Positions 17,161 through 26,160 are shown, counted from the first letter of the stretch. The stretch: DNA of 64,000 nt from Desulfosporosinus shakirovi (GCF_020595055.1 NZ_JAJDOO010000003.1:62001-126000), one strand, 5' to 3'. The notes: a model not told the origin generated them from the sequence alone. Made by a program: numbers and translations.

Positions 17161-17284
17161 ATGTTAACAATCGATGAGTATATTGCCAAAATGAAAAAAT
17201 CAGACAAAACTGGACGAATTTGATTATACAAAACAGTCGGAAAACATGAGCGCTGTCATGAAATATATTTTTTTTGTTAATTAG
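17161..17284 (+). pseudogene. Truncated, frameshifted hypothetical gene start
   Basis: After GAGGAAGTG the frame MLTIDEYIAKMKKSDK is followed, one base out of frame, by LDEFDYTKQSENMSAVMKY, then stops. The pattern recalls a phage-associated clostridial protein N-terminus. The downstream part is lost. From 17285 to 17620 I recognise nothing; one plus-strand frame is open for about 47 codons but has no start. Confidence 0.4.
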
Positions 17285-17633
17285 GCTACAAAGTGGATTT
17301 AATCAATGCTGTTCTATTGTTATAACATTTTTTATCTGGTCATTGGATCAGTACAACGACACCCTTAAACTTCTTTTTATAGTGGGGGTTAGTTCTCATT
17401 TCCAGCGCAAGTTGTAGGTGCGCCCCATAAAGTACAGGAAGCCTCAGAAAGCGAAGAGGGTCGATTAACTCTAGCGAAGGAATATGAACCCATAAAAACT
17501 GGGGCGAGCGAGGAATCGACCTTGCGGCGAGGAATTAGATAAAACTACATAATTCAAACCTGTCATCAGGGCGCATTTAAAGACAGGAAAAATAAGTAGA
17601 AAACATTTAATATATAAATAGAGGAGGGGCTTT

Positions 17634-18484
17634 ATGGATTGGCTTGACGCAATGAACAGGCAGTAGAATATCTAGAGGCTAACATTACTGAAAAGTTGGA
17701 TATTGAGAAGGTGGCGAAAATTGCCTTATCATCCACGTTTCACTTTCAGCGTATGTATCATATGATAACCGGTGTTACTATAGCCGAATATATGCGCAGA
17801 AGAAGGCTTACCCTCGCTGCGCAGGATATTTTATCCGGTAAAAAGATCATCGATGTAGCTTATAGGTATGGCTATGAAACGCCCGAAGCCTTCACAAAAG
17901 CTTTTGGAAAAATGCATGGAATAAGCCCTTCGGCTGCGCGCGAGCTGGGAGCAAATCTCAAGGCATATCCAAAACTCTCCTTTCACATTTCAATAAAAGG
18001 AGATAAAGATATGAATTATAAGATTGTTGATAAAGGAATCTTCACTGTAGTAGGTAAACAAAGAAGGATAACCATGGTGGACGGAGAAAACTTTATACAG
18101 GTACCAGCATTCTGGGACGATTGCATAAAGGATGGTTCATACGAGTGGATCAGCTCAAAGGCAGGCAAGCTTGGTCTCCTAGGTATAAGTAAGGATTTCG
18201 GTAAAGATGAATTTAATTATATAGTAGGAGTTGAGGAAATCAAAGACACCCTTCCGAAAGGATATGTTTCGGCAAATATACCGGCTGCAACCTGGGCTGT
18301 ATTTGAATCAGTTGGAGCACTTCCTGAAACTCTCACGGATATAATTCGAAGGATATATTCAGAGTGGTTCCCAGCTACAGGATATCAGCATGATTTGTGC
18401 ACACCAGTGCTTGAGGTTTATCCTGAAGGTGATAAATTCTCTCCAGATTACAGATGTGAGTATTGGGTTCCGCTTAAGAAGTAA
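17634..18484 (+). pseudogene. AraC-type regulator with GyrI-like ligand domain, N-terminal frameshift
   Basis: The natural start is the ATG at 17634 after GAGGAGGGGC, giving MDWLDAMN. One base is missing near 17661, after which the frame continues AVEYLEANITEKLDIEKVAK. The two helix-turn-helix motifs (TFHFQRMYHMITG and DVAYRYGYETPEAFTKAF) and the ISPSAAR loop are intact, followed by a GyrI/Rob-like C-terminal domain from about residue 100. A shorter product from the Met at 17696 would lack the first helix. It is probably inactive unless the frameshift is a sequencing error. Confidence 0.75.
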
Positions 18485-18550
18485 AAGAGATGAGTATTCA
18501 ACACGCTCTTGGAGATGGATGATTAAAAAGCAGAAAACCTTGCCGATTAA

Positions 18551-18575
18551 AAAGCCCCCTCACCAAGGGGGCTTT
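18551..18575. terminator. Strong hairpin terminator
   Basis: AAAGCCCCCT (18551-18560) and AGGGGGCTTT (18566-18575) form a perfect 10-bp stem with a 5-nt loop. Confidence 0.85.
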
Positions 18576-18664
18576 ACGTGATCTTTATTATCAGACTTTA
18601 TGAGTTCAATAAGAATAAAGTACGTTAAGGTTTAATTTTGAATCTAAATAGAAGGAGAGATTTT

Positions 18665-18781
18665 ATGCGGAAATATCTTGTAGTCTTATTAATAATTTGC
18701 AGCGTCCTTTTTACGACTAATGTATTTGCTGCTCAAAGTACTAAAAGTGATCCTCAAATAACTAAGAGGTTATATTATTAA
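18665..18781 (+). CDS. Small secreted peptide, probably a truncated gene
   Basis: An ATG after AAGGAGAGA starts a 38-residue frame with a clear signal peptide (basic RK, then VVLLIICSVLFTT, cleavage after VFAA). Only about 15 residues remain after cleavage before a stop. Immediately after the stop the DNA becomes the 3' end of a Fic gene in another frame. So this is probably the 5' end of a secreted-protein gene cut off by recombination. Confidence 0.4.
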   Translation: MRKYLVVLLIICSVLFTTNVFAAQSTKSDPQITKRLYY

Positions 18782-18890
18782 TTGGTCCTTGATTACAAGT
18801 GAAGTCTTGTTAGAGGCGATGATTACTGCGGTTAATAAAAGTATTGAACCATTAATAAGTTGTATCTTTGAATCCATAGAAAACAAGTAA
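18782..18890 (+). pseudogene. C-terminal remnant of a Fic-family toxin gene
   Basis: The frame reads WSLITSEVLLEAMITAVNKS and ends FESIENK before a TAA at 18888-18890. This fits the end of Fic proteins, where the helix after the HPFxxGNGR motif reads LDWS...EAMI. The catalytic core is absent. The same sequence follows a partial Fic gene at 36.2 kb, which supports the assignment. Confidence 0.6.
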
Positions 18891-18904
18891 CTGCACAAAG
18901 CAAT

Positions 18905-18932
18905 AAAACGCACCTAGGGCCAGGTGCGTTTT
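18905..18932 (+). terminator. Terminator of the Fic remnant
   Basis: AAAACGCACCT (18905-18915) pairs with AGGTGCGTTTT (18922-18932). The same hairpin is repeated at 36441-36466. Confidence 0.8.
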
Positions 18933-19034
18933 AAATCGGCGTAACTTGTCGATCCGCCGAGTATTGATAAAATACAAATAAAATAGGCAGCCTGTTCCCA
19001 GACAACCTGCTTATCCGAATCTTGAGATATTTTC

Positions 19035-19460
19035 CTACAGCGTGTCAAGAAAATTCTCTTTCATATTATCAGGAATATCCATCTGATTTATAATAAAGTA
19101 ATATTTGCCGTCTATATAACCTACATAATTTCTAACCCTCCTGGAATTATCATATATTATTGTTACCTCATATAATTTATCATTTATCTTATAAAACTCA
19201 TCAATTTTATAAGCTTTCAGAGGCTCTCTACCCGGTATATTCTTGTAAAACTCATGTTCTTCTTTATAATAGCAGTATTCCAAAGCTTTGGGAAAATCGC
19301 CTTCTTTACATAAAGAAAGATATGTCTTAGTAACAGTCTTCACTTCTTTTGGTATAAAGATTTTGTTTTGATTGTCATAAAGATAATATGCTGCTATAAC
19401 AAGTACCGATAATAGTAATACGCAGTATATTATCTTTTTTTTATCATTTACAAAAGTCAT
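19035..19460 (-). CDS. Membrane-anchored hypothetical protein
   Basis: A 141-residue protein with an N-terminal signal anchor (KKKIIYCVLLLSVLVIAAYYLYD) and an extracellular domain. The domain begins VTKTYLSLCKEGDFPKALEY and ends in beta strands (YEVTIIYDNSRR, NYVGYIDGKYYFI). The layout resembles NTF2-like DUF4878-type lipoprotein domains, but I cannot assign it. It is a single gene, transcribed away from the M56 locus. Confidence 0.65.
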   Translation of the reverse strand: MTFVNDKKKIIYCVLLLSVLVIAAYYLYDNQNKIFIPKEVKTVTKTYLSLCKEGDFPKALEYCYYKEEHEFYKNIPGREPLKAYKIDEFYKINDKLYEVTIIYDNSRRVRNYVGYIDGKYYFIINQMDIPDNMKENFLDTL

Positions 19461-19579
19461 CTAATTTTCCCTTCCTTTCCGCTTTAGCCGAAAGATACTT
19501 TTTCGTGAGAAATATAACAACAATGCCTGGAGTACGTGGTGGAAAAGGCGGCACGGAAGAGCTTTTGAGGGCACATTTT

Positions 19580-19785
19580 TGTAGCTGTGCTGAGGGACGG
19601 CCGCTACACGTATGTGGAGGCATTCCCGGATGAGAAGGCAGAAAGCTGGAGGTGCCGTTTTTTTTCAGTCTAAATCAGCTGCTCTCACCAGCCTCGTATC
19701 GGAGCTTGTAAAAGACGAAGATATCGATGATGAAACGCTGGATAGGCTGGAAGCTATACTGCGCGAGAAGAGGCGCGGAGGTTAA
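19580..19785 (+). pseudogene. BlaI/MecI-type repressor remnant
   Basis: Frames on either side of a frameshift read GRYTYVEAFPDEKAESW and then SKSAALTSLVSELVKDEDID, ending LDRLEAILREKRRGG. This is the C-terminal dimerisation half of a BlaI/MecI repressor, whose partner is normally the adjacent M56 peptidase. The DNA-binding half is missing, so the sensor at 19792 has lost its cognate repressor here. Confidence 0.65.
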
Positions 19786-19791
19786 TAGGAT

Positions 19792-20943
19792 ATGATGATT
19801 ACGGCCTATTCAGTTCTTATGGCTATCCTATGGTGCAACGTATTTATTTGCATTGTAGCGCTGATAAGGCGACGTGACAGTTTTATTATTCATTTCAGTA
19901 TTTTTCCGTTGTTTTTTTTGGTATTCGCCAGTATTTTTCGGCTGCTGTGCTCTATAGAACTTCCGATCACAACTGTCATCCGATCTGAAGTGATCTTACC
20001 GGCTGTGATAGATTCTTTTACAAAACCACTGGTCATTATGGGTAGCAGCGATAGTGCAGTAAATATCGCTACTATGCTGATTGTTATTTGGGCAGGGGGA
20101 TGTTTCTACCACATTCAAAAATACATAAGGTCATTAATACGGTTCAATAAAAGGATAGCCAATGTTCCAGGAACAAGTGAGCCGCAGATACTCACAGCAG
20201 TCAATGAAATAGTTACCGAAAGCGGGAAAAGCCACCTAGTAAAAATTATTAAGTCTACGGAAGTCATATCCCCAATGGTAACCGGTTTCTTTCAACCTGT
20301 GATTTTCCTTCCGGATATTGAACTTTCCGATAGTGAACTTAAGAACATCCTGCTGCACGAATGGACACATTTTTTACATAAAGACGCCTGGGTTAAACTG
20401 ATGATGCATGTGATACTATCAGTATTCTGGTGGAATCCGTTGATTCATCTCCTGAACAAAGATTTGGATCATATACTCGAGATTCGATGTGATTTAAAAC
20501 TTAGTGCTCAATGGGATATGGAAAAGCGGTTTTATTATCTGGAAAATATCACAAAAATCATTAAATGGGCACGTTGTAAGAAATCCCTCCTTGATACACC
20601 GTTCCACGCTACTGCCTTAATCAGCACAAAAAGATCTTCGAAGATTGAACAGAGGTTTAATTTAGTCTTAAATACAGAATTACCGAAACAATATCCTTTA
20701 CCAAGCCTGTTGATCTGCGGTCTGACGCTGTTAGTTTTAGGGTTTTCGTATATATTTGTGCTCCAGCCAGCGGGGTTTCCTACGACTGAACCGGGATACG
20801 AGGATTTTTATATGGTCACGCCTGAAAACGCCTATTTGATAATCAATGAAGACAGCACCTATTCCTTATATGTGGATGGCCAATACAAATTAAAGTTAAA
20901 GACAATAGATAGTGAGCCGTATTTGACATTGCCAATAAAATAA
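19792..20943 (+). CDS. BlaR1-like M56 family membrane zinc peptidase
   Basis: A 383-residue membrane peptidase. Hydrophobic segments lie around residues 3-25, 33-53 and 90-105, and a single helix follows near 303-323. The zinc motif is H189-E190-x2-H193 (LLHEWTHFLHKD), preceded by PMVTGFFQPVIFLP, typical of M56. The extracellular tail is short and lacks a penicillin-binding sensor domain. In such pairs the peptidase cleaves a BlaI repressor on signal. Here the adjacent repressor gene is broken. It forms a unit with the small secreted gene at 20975. Confidence 0.85.
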   Translation: MMITAYSVLMAILWCNVFICIVALIRRRDSFIIHFSIFPLFFLVFASIFRLLCSIELPITTVIRSEVILPAVIDSFTKPLVIMGSSDSAVNIATMLIVIWAGGCFYHIQKYIRSLIRFNKRIANVPGTSEPQILTAVNEIVTESGKSHLVKIIKSTEVISPMVTGFFQPVIFLPDIELSDSELKNILLHEWTHFLHKDAWVKLMMHVILSVFWWNPLIHLLNKDLDHILEIRCDLKLSAQWDMEKRFYYLENITKIIKWARCKKSLLDTPFHATALISTKRSSKIEQRFNLVLNTELPKQYPLPSLLICGLTLLVLGFSYIFVLQPAGFPTTEPGYEDFYMVTPENAYLIINEDSTYSLYVDGQYKLKLKTIDSEPYLTLPIK

Positions 20944-20974
20944 ACAAACTATACGGAAAGGGGACTCTATTACG

Positions 20975-21226
20975 ATGAAGAGAGTTTTAACTGGTTTTTC
21001 TATTTTTGCCTTAACGGTGATCTTTCTAGGAGGTGGTTTTTCTTCTGTGGGTGAAGTCTATGCAGCTGAAATAAACAGCAAACTGAACATTTCAGGCTAT
21101 GAAGAGACTTCGGTGGCTCGCGCCGAAGAAACTGTTTGGTATTACAGGATGCAAAATGGTTTAACGGAAAAACGCCTGTGGTCTATTACCAGAAGAGTAT
21201 GGCTCACCGATTGGATGCCCGCGTAA
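20975..21226 (+). CDS. Small secreted protein of the M56 locus
   Basis: An 83-residue protein with a clear signal peptide (KRVLTGFSIFALTVIFLGGG, cleavage near VYAAE). The mature part contains EETVWYYRMQNGLTEKRLWS and WLTDW. I have seen this pattern in small secreted proteins next to M56 peptidase genes in Firmicutes, and it may be a sensed or inhibitory ligand. That role is inference. It starts 31 bases after the peptidase gene behind GGAAAGGGG. Confidence 0.65.
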   Translation: MKRVLTGFSIFALTVIFLGGGFSSVGEVYAAEINSKLNISGYEETSVARAEETVWYYRMQNGLTEKRLWSITRRVWLTDWMPA

Positions 21227-21273
21227 CCAAGTGATGTAATTATAGAAACTTAGAAATGATGTCACATTTGATT

Positions 21274-21306
21274 GCAGAGAAAACCAAGCAAAAGGTTGAT
21301 CTCTGC
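21274..21306 (+). terminator. Terminator of the M56 operon
   Basis: GCAGAGA (21274-21280) and TCTCTGC (21300-21306), with an additional inner ACC/GGT pairing, are followed by TTTTTG. Confidence 0.8.
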
Positions 21307-21390
21307 TTTTTGTCGTGGCCTCTAGTATAAAAATGAAATTATGATAAGATTTAGAGATGCATGACCTGCTGACTATTCACAGGGTTCAGG

Positions 21391-21411
21391 CCGCCTCATA
21401 ACACGAGGCGG
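21391..21411 (+). terminator. Hairpin, first of two near-identical copies
   Basis: CCGCCTC / GAGGCGG with loop ATAACAC, followed by TCTATTTGTT. The same element with its flank (GGxxCAGG before it) is at 22944-22966. Confidence 0.6.
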
Positions 21412-21486
21412 TCTATTTGTTCAACACCTAGGCAATTTCTCCTTCAAAGATTAATTCTCCCTGCCCACACGGAAAAGGAGAGTTCC

Positions 21487-22542
21487 ATGCCGCATCAAAT
21501 CAAACGTTTTTTTAACAGGTACCTTTCAAATAACCCGAAGCAGTGTACCTCATCTAAAAATCACCTTCAAAGGCCCGACCACATATTCTATCTATATATG
21601 GATAAAGGATGGAAAACCGAGATGAATAATGTGGTCAACGAACGTACGCCCCTTGTGATTGCTTCTGAGATTAACATGCTTAAAGAACACACCCATAAAA
21701 CCGTGCTTATCAACTCCGTTGAGATCGGCCGGCGTCTGACAGAAGCCAAGGCAATGCTTAAGCATGGGGAATGGGGCCAGTGGCTGAAAGAATCAGTCAG
21801 TTACTCCCAAAGCACCGCCACCAGACTCATGCAAATGTATAAGGAGTACGGCCCCAAACTCCTCGACGTTTCCGAAGGAAACAACAGCTCAAATTGTGCA
21901 GCGCTGCACAATTTGACTTACACCCAAGCCCTTATCCTCTTAGGTGTCCCGGAAGAAGAGCGGGAGAAATTCGTTGAAGACAATGCAATTGATAATATGT
22001 CCACCCGGGAGCTGCAGCAAACAGTCAACGAAAAGAACCAGGCGATTGAGGACAGAGATCAGGCCCAAGCAGAAAAAGCTCAGGCCATTGAGGAGAAAGA
22101 AAGCCTTAAAAAAGAGCTGGACGGCAAAGACAGGGAAATTGCCCGCTTAAGCAACCAGACCCAAGATCTGGCGAAACAGGTGGATGACTTTAAACTAAAG
22201 TATTAAAAGGAGCTTGCTAAAGTCGCTGAAAAGCAGCCGGAACTGAAGGAAGTTACAGAAGCGGCTCCCTCAGCCGAGAAAATCAGCGAGCTGGAAGAAC
22301 AGCTCAAAACGGCACAGGCCAAAAACTCCAGCATACCCTACGACGCCCAATTTTCCATTCACCGCGAAAACATCCGCAAGACCTTTGAAGAGCTGCTAAG
22401 AAGTCTTACCGCCTTAGCCAAAATAGACCCGAAACAAAAAGAAATAAACCGGGCGGCTGCCCAGGAAATGTTGCAAAACATGGCTAATATGCTAAAAGAA
22501 TGGCCTCCCGCTATCAAGACAAATTTACGGATTAATAATTAA
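21487..22542 (+). pseudogene. DUF3102 protein interrupted by an in-frame stop
   Basis: The N-terminal half holds the DUF3102 region (EIGRRLTEAKAMLKHGEWGQ, YSQSTATRLMQMYKEYG), followed by a coiled coil rich in E, K and Q. A TAA at 22204-22206 ends the frame at 239 aa. The same frame then continues with KELAKVAEKQPELKEVTEAA to a second stop at 22540-22542, so one nonsense change splits a protein of about 350 aa. The ATG at 21487 has AAGGAGAG. Homologues usually begin near the Met at 21622. DUF3102 proteins are typical of mobile elements. Confidence 0.7.
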
Positions 22543-22605
22543 GATCTTGCAATGTTCATGGTAAGACATTCAGAAATCATCAGAAATAAACCCTATGTGA
22601 CCTGG

Positions 22606-22758
22606 TTGCATATTTTACAATCTATGGATATAATATTAAATAAGGACTGACATGTTGCTAGCACGCCAGCCCGGCAGATTGTCTAACCGAAGGGTTAGCC
22701 AGAATCAGAGGTTATAAGAAATAACCGCAGTCCTTGGAAGGGGCGGTTATTTCTTTTT
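22606..22758 (+). ncRNA. Antisense antitoxin RNA (RatA-like), with promoter
   Basis: TTGCAT (22606-22611) and TATAAT (22629-22634) are exactly 17 bp apart, so transcription should begin near 22641. No gene with a ribosome site follows. The transcript folds (CTAACC-GAA-GGGTTAG at 22683-22698). It ends at a stem GAAATAACCGC (22718-22728) / GCGGTTATTTC (22743-22753) followed by TTTTTC. This terminator overlaps the 3' end of the toxin gene on the other strand, as RatA overlaps txpA in Bacillus. Confidence 0.65.
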
Positions 22759-22824
22759 CATGATCATAACAACGAGTGTAGCAAATGCAATCATTAGATA
22801 CATCGCCTCAACCATTGAGATCAT
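22747..22824 (-). CDS. Type I holin-like toxin (TxpA/Hol_Tox type), 25 aa
   Basis: An ATG at 22824 follows AAAGGGGGTGG and encodes a 25-residue peptide. It has a single membrane helix (MYLMIAFATLVVMIM) and a KKK end, the standard form of Firmicute holin-like type I toxins (EALxLMIxFATLV). An extended -10 promoter (TGCTATAAT) lies about 60 bases upstream on the minus strand. The peptide would insert in the membrane when the antisense RNA is lost. Confidence 0.75.
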   Translation of the reverse strand: MISMVEAMYLMIAFATLVVMIMKKK

Positions 22825-22943
22825 CCTACCACCCCCTTTCTGAAGGGTGTGGCTAACCGTCCCTCGACAACCTGTTACAGATATTATAGCATAATCTTCC
22901 AGACAAAATGATGAAACTTATCCCAGACTATTCTAGGGCTCAG

Positions 22944-22966
22944 GCCGCCTCATAACACGAGGCGGC
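22944..22966 (+). terminator. Hairpin, second copy
   Basis: GCCGCCTC (22944-22951) and GAGGCGGC (22959-22966), followed by TTATTGTTT. The loop and flanks match the copy at 21391. Confidence 0.65.
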
Positions 22967-23177
22967 TTATTGTTTCTTTATAAACAACAAATTTACATTC
23001 CACTTCCTAACCACAAATTCTGAATTCCTCAAAAGGCATCAGGATATACGGTAGAGAACTCATTTTCCTTATTACTACTTCTTTTTCATTATCGACGAGA
23101 ATTCTTCAATATTACAATATTATACAATACTCGACTCGCTTGATAAAATGTTTATGTCGTCGTCGCTAAAACAAAAA

Positions 23178-23213
23178 AATAGGCCATCCTTTTAAAAAGG
23201 TCTCTAGCCTATT
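23178..23213. terminator. Terminator of the secreted-protein operon
   Basis: AATAGGC (23178-23184) and GCCTATT (23207-23213), with an inner CCTTTT/AAAAGG stem, lie 80 bases after the stop of the minus-strand lipoprotein gene and have an A-run that gives U residues on that strand. The rest of 22967-23290 shows no gene. Confidence 0.55.
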
Positions 23214-23293
23214 CTCAAACTTCTAGTTCGCCCTATGTTTATAGTCTTATACTGCACCTATAGATAATTTTATGCTTCCATGAACTCTAATAA

Positions 23294-23860
23294 TCAGTCA
23301 GAACGGATCGTTTCCTTATTGGTATAGACAGTATTCACACCGCCTTGTTCTTCATTTTGAGTAACTGTGATTTCAAAATCATGGATTTTTCGCACCTTAT
23401 TTTCTAAGAAACCGCCTTCTACTGAATCCTCAGTTTGAGTCCATAAATCCAAAGACAGCAACACTACATTTTTAGATAACTTCAAACCATCCTCACTACG
23501 GTAGGTAGCATTTAATCCTGCAGCCAATACCACCCGTCCAATACCGTTGTTGTCCACAATGAACAGAGTAGATGAAGTGTCATCTTTAAGGTTTTTTCCT
23601 ACTCCAACTAGCATAATCGGAGCATTTTCACTACTGCCTTTCACATAGTCCAATAGTTCAAAATCCGGAAATTCCTGCGAGAAATTTGCCAGAAAAATAT
23701 CCGCTCGGTTAGAATCAATGTTATTTTTTGATTTAGTTTGCTCTGAGATATTTTCTTGAACACTGTTTGCAGATGGCGGCGCACCCTTGGAAGCACAACC
23801 GCTTAACAGACACAATAATGAAATTAGTAGCAACAAATCCAACTTTATAAACCGTTTCAT
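23294..23860 (-). CDS. Lipoprotein of unknown function
   Basis: A 188-residue protein with a lipoprotein signal peptide (KRFIKLDLLLLISLLCLLSG-C, lipobox LSGC at Cys22). The mature part has a low-complexity linker followed by a compact domain (FLANFSQEFPDFELLDYVKG, IMLVGVGKNLKD, TLFIVDNNGIGRVVLAAG) that I do not recognise. Its start overlaps the stop of the preceding gene by 4 bases (ATGA), so the two are co-translated. It is the last gene of a three-gene secreted set. Confidence 0.7.
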   Translation of the reverse strand: MKRFIKLDLLLLISLLCLLSGCASKGAPPSANSVQENISEQTKSKNNIDSNRADIFLANFSQEFPDFELLDYVKGSSENAPIMLVGVGKNLKDDTSSTLFIVDNNGIGRVVLAAGLNATYRSEDGLKLSKNVVLLSLDLWTQTEDSVEGGFLENKVRKIHDFEITVTQNEEQGGVNTVYTNKETIRSD

Positions 23861-24513
23861 CTCTCTTCAAGTAGGGTCCTGTAACTTCCCTTTGGAGTAT
23901 ATACCTTTATTCCTGCCGGAAGCTCGCTTGCTTTATTTATTACAGAAGCTACTTTGTAATGAACACCACTTTTTATTGGTGCATAAGATCCCTTAAGTGT
24001 TTCATATTCATAGAAAAAATCGTTCGGATAGCCATCCATATAAACCTTGTATTTGAGTACTCCAGCAGTTTTTATAGCAGGAATATACACTTTTAACACC
24101 TCAAATCTTCCTGGGGGAACATCATATGATGAGCCAGCTGATCTTCCTTTATACCATTTACGTGTCCCAGTCACTTCAACACCAACTTCTGCTGCTACTT
24201 TGGCAAAGATAACTCCCTCTTCTGTTGATCCGTTAGCATGGCCGGAAATCGCAGCTGATATCTCTCCAGTGGTTTCGTATTCATATATAAGCCTTAGAGG
24301 ACTATGACCATCTCTATTATCTCCCGATACTTGCCCTAAAGACTTGTTGGTCCAGTCGGTAGTTGTATAATTGGGTTCATAACCAACGCATTCTCTTAAG
24401 TATATTCCTGTGGGTACAAATTTATTATCCGTATTTTCAGCAGCAAAAGCTCCATTCGTCATTCCAAGCAAACACATTCCAACAGCCAAGCACGCAAAAA
24501 GTAATTTTTTCAT
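23857..24513 (-). CDS. Secreted hypothetical protein
   Basis: A 218-residue protein with a signal peptide (KKLLFACLAVGMCLLGMTN, cleavage at AFAAE). The mature domain is rich in Gly, Tyr and Thr (GYEPNYTTTDWTNKSLGQVS, SAAISGHANGSTEEGVIFAK, WYKGRSAGSSYDVPPGRFEV). It reads like a beta-sandwich surface or antimicrobial-type protein; I do not recognise the family. ATGA overlaps connect it to both neighbours. A role together with the lipoprotein and the upstream secreted gene is likely. Confidence 0.7.
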   Translation of the reverse strand: MKKLLFACLAVGMCLLGMTNGAFAAENTDNKFVPTGIYLRECVGYEPNYTTTDWTNKSLGQVSGDNRDGHSPLRLIYEYETTGEISAAISGHANGSTEEGVIFAKVAAEVGVEVTGTRKWYKGRSAGSSYDVPPGRFEVLKVYIPAIKTAGVLKYKVYMDGYPNDFFYEYETLKGSYAPIKSGVHYKVASVINKASELPAGIKVYTPKGSYRTLLEER

Positions 24514-24881
24514 TGTAATTCCTCCTTCTTCTTAATATTAATAGGGTTAAACGTCAATTCCGCTATAAATTTATATGAGGTTGGCGAAAGCACTTCCTGT
24601 GACAGAATTTTGTAGTCTGCAAGTTGTTCTGATTGCTTGTTAAGTATTTCAGTATAAAATTCAACAATAGAAGCGTCGGGACTTACCCGTGAATCATTGG
24701 ATAGAGCAACCATTTGCTTAATATCACCTTTTTGAGTAGCCAGCAAATATGAAGATAATACACTATTGGCTTCTTTAGTGCCACTATTGACTTCGGCAGT
24801 ACCATTAGCTAAGGCATTCATTGGCAATAAAGACATTAACAGCATAACGATTACCAATACGACACTTGCTTTTATTTCCAT
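24510..24881 (-). CDS. Small secreted hypothetical protein
   Basis: The ATG at 24881 follows GGAGGG and begins a signal peptide (EIKASVVLVIVMLLMSLLPM, cleavage at ALANG). The longer frame to 24974 has no ribosome site. The mature part (about 100 aa) contains SVLSSYLLATQKGDIKQMVA and YKFIAELTFN, an NTF2-like pattern. It overlaps the next gene by 4 bases and is the first of three linked secreted-protein genes. Confidence 0.65.
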   Translation of the reverse strand: MEIKASVVLVIVMLLMSLLPMNALANGTAEVNSGTKEANSVLSSYLLATQKGDIKQMVALSNDSRVSPDASIVEFYTEILNKQSEQLADYKILSQEVLSPTSYKFIAELTFNPINIKKKEELQ

Positions 24882-25021
24882 AAAAATTCCCTCCACTTTT
24901 CTTTTTTGTGTATCAGATTTTTGTTGTGCTATTCTCCTCCTTTCCACAGATTTTATAATTCCCTTACCTGACACGTAAATTATGTCTAGTAAGTGACTTA
25001 TTAATTGTCACTCTCTGTAAA

Positions 25022-25825
25022 TTATGCTATTTGTTCTTTAGAATTTTTTGACGATATGAAAGCTGACATCAATATTTGAGGACCCAAGCACATAATAAAA
25101 ATAATTGCTAAGGCTTTAGGAACATTCTCAAACCCACCATAGCTGCCATTCACTCCGTGGTTGTACATGTAACAATTAATTTGGGTGCCTACCACGAATA
25201 GAAAAAGTCCAGCAAAACTCGTTATAGTAGACACTAGACCAGTTTTAACACTTCTACTGATTCGGTATACGACAAGGAAGCTAATGATATTGACAACAAC
25301 CAAGAGCAGAGCAAACCTAATACGAGGGAATACCTCCATAAAGTAAATAGCTGTCAGGATAAAACCTTGACACCAAATTATGACTTTACTTATATTCCTT
25401 GGAGCAAAAATAGCTGCAAGTGAAGATATGATTACCAACACTCCAACTAAGTAAATTAGTTCTGCTAGAATTGGGATATTTACCCCAAGCACTATTTGGT
25501 CTCCCACCCCAATAATTCGTAATAGACTGTTGCCCATATCCGCTGTTCCCAAAATACCTAGAACTAAAAGTATTCCTATACCCATGCCAACAAGCCTAGG
25601 TCTATGAACACGGTCAAGCTGCTCCCCGACAACAATGGGATCGCCCATCTCAGCAATTGCCTTGTCTGTTGCCTCTTCTTCATTAAGTCCGTCATTAATG
25701 AAGGCGTTCTTTTGATCAATTATATGGTTTTCAATTTCCTCTAAAACAGAAGCCTGAGCCTTTTTCCAACGTATCTGTCGGCACACGACTTCCAAATAAT
25801 CGGTAATTTTGCTAGGTTGTTGCAA
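25022..25825 (-). CDS. Membrane protein with permease prefix domain 1
   Basis: The TTG at 25825 follows GGGAGGTG and overlaps the PadR stop by 14 bases. A non-coding frame also extends to 25849. The N-terminal 75 residues match permease prefix domain 1 (EIENHIIDQKNAFINDGLNE, EATDKAIAEMGDP). Six or so hydrophobic helices follow. Such proteins are commonly co-encoded with a PadR regulator, as here. The usual FtsW/RodA or permease domain is replaced by an unassigned membrane region. Confidence 0.75.
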   Translation of the reverse strand: MQQPSKITDYLEVVCRQIRWKKAQASVLEEIENHIIDQKNAFINDGLNEEEATDKAIAEMGDPIVVGEQLDRVHRPRLVGMGIGILLVLGILGTADMGNSLLRIIGVGDQIVLGVNIPILAELIYLVGVLVIISSLAAIFAPRNISKVIIWCQGFILTAIYFMEVFPRIRFALLLVVVNIISFLVVYRISRSVKTGLVSTITSFAGLFLFVVGTQINCYMYNHGVNGSYGGFENVPKALAIIFIMCLGPQILMSAFISSKNSKEQIA

Positions 25826-26156
25826 AACCCGCACCTCCCAAAACAGCATTTACAGCAGCAGTAAATGTTTCCCATTCTTCTTTTTTCTCGTTCAAATGCT
25901 TGCGACCTTTTTTTGTGATACTGTAATACTTTCGTACCCTCGCATTATCAACGGTCTCTTCGTAAGAAGTGAGCATATCCTTTTGCTCTAAGGTGTGGAG
26001 CAATGGATATAATGTTCCTGCTTTTAACTCAAAAGTATTGTTTGACTTTTTTCTGAGTTCTTCAATCATCTGGTAGCCGTACATATTTTTTTCGTCAAGT
26101 AGCTTTAAGATAAGTATGGTGGTACTTCCAGTTAAAAGACTTTTATTGATTGCCAT
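25812..26156 (-). CDS. PadR family transcriptional regulator
   Basis: A 114-residue winged-helix protein: STTILILKLLDEKNMYGYQM, LKAGTLYPLLHTLEQKDMLT and RKYYSITKKGRKHL are diagnostic. It is the first gene of the operon that includes the membrane protein, and perhaps the secreted trio after a 140-base gap. It probably represses its own promoter (26192-26220), which contains ATGTAGAT/ATCTAC repeats. Confidence 0.9.
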   Translation of the reverse strand: MAINKSLLTGSTTILILKLLDEKNMYGYQMIEELRKKSNNTFELKAGTLYPLLHTLEQKDMLTSYEETVDNARVRKYYSITKKGRKHLNEKKEEWETFTAAVNAVLGGAGFATT

Positions 26157-26160
26157 ATTC

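Larger units (their letters stand above)
18779..18947 (+). repeat. Direct repeat copy 1: Fic-gene 3' end plus terminator
   Basis: About 169 bp, nearly identical to 36316-36482, with a handful of substitutions and two 1-3 base indels. It contains the tail of a Fic open reading frame and its terminator. Confidence 0.9.

Noticed and set aside
17397-17550. A possible coding or RNA element in the GC-richer stretch
   Set aside because: One frame is open for about 47 codons but has no start and no recognisable motif; no stable fold or known RNA pattern could be shown.
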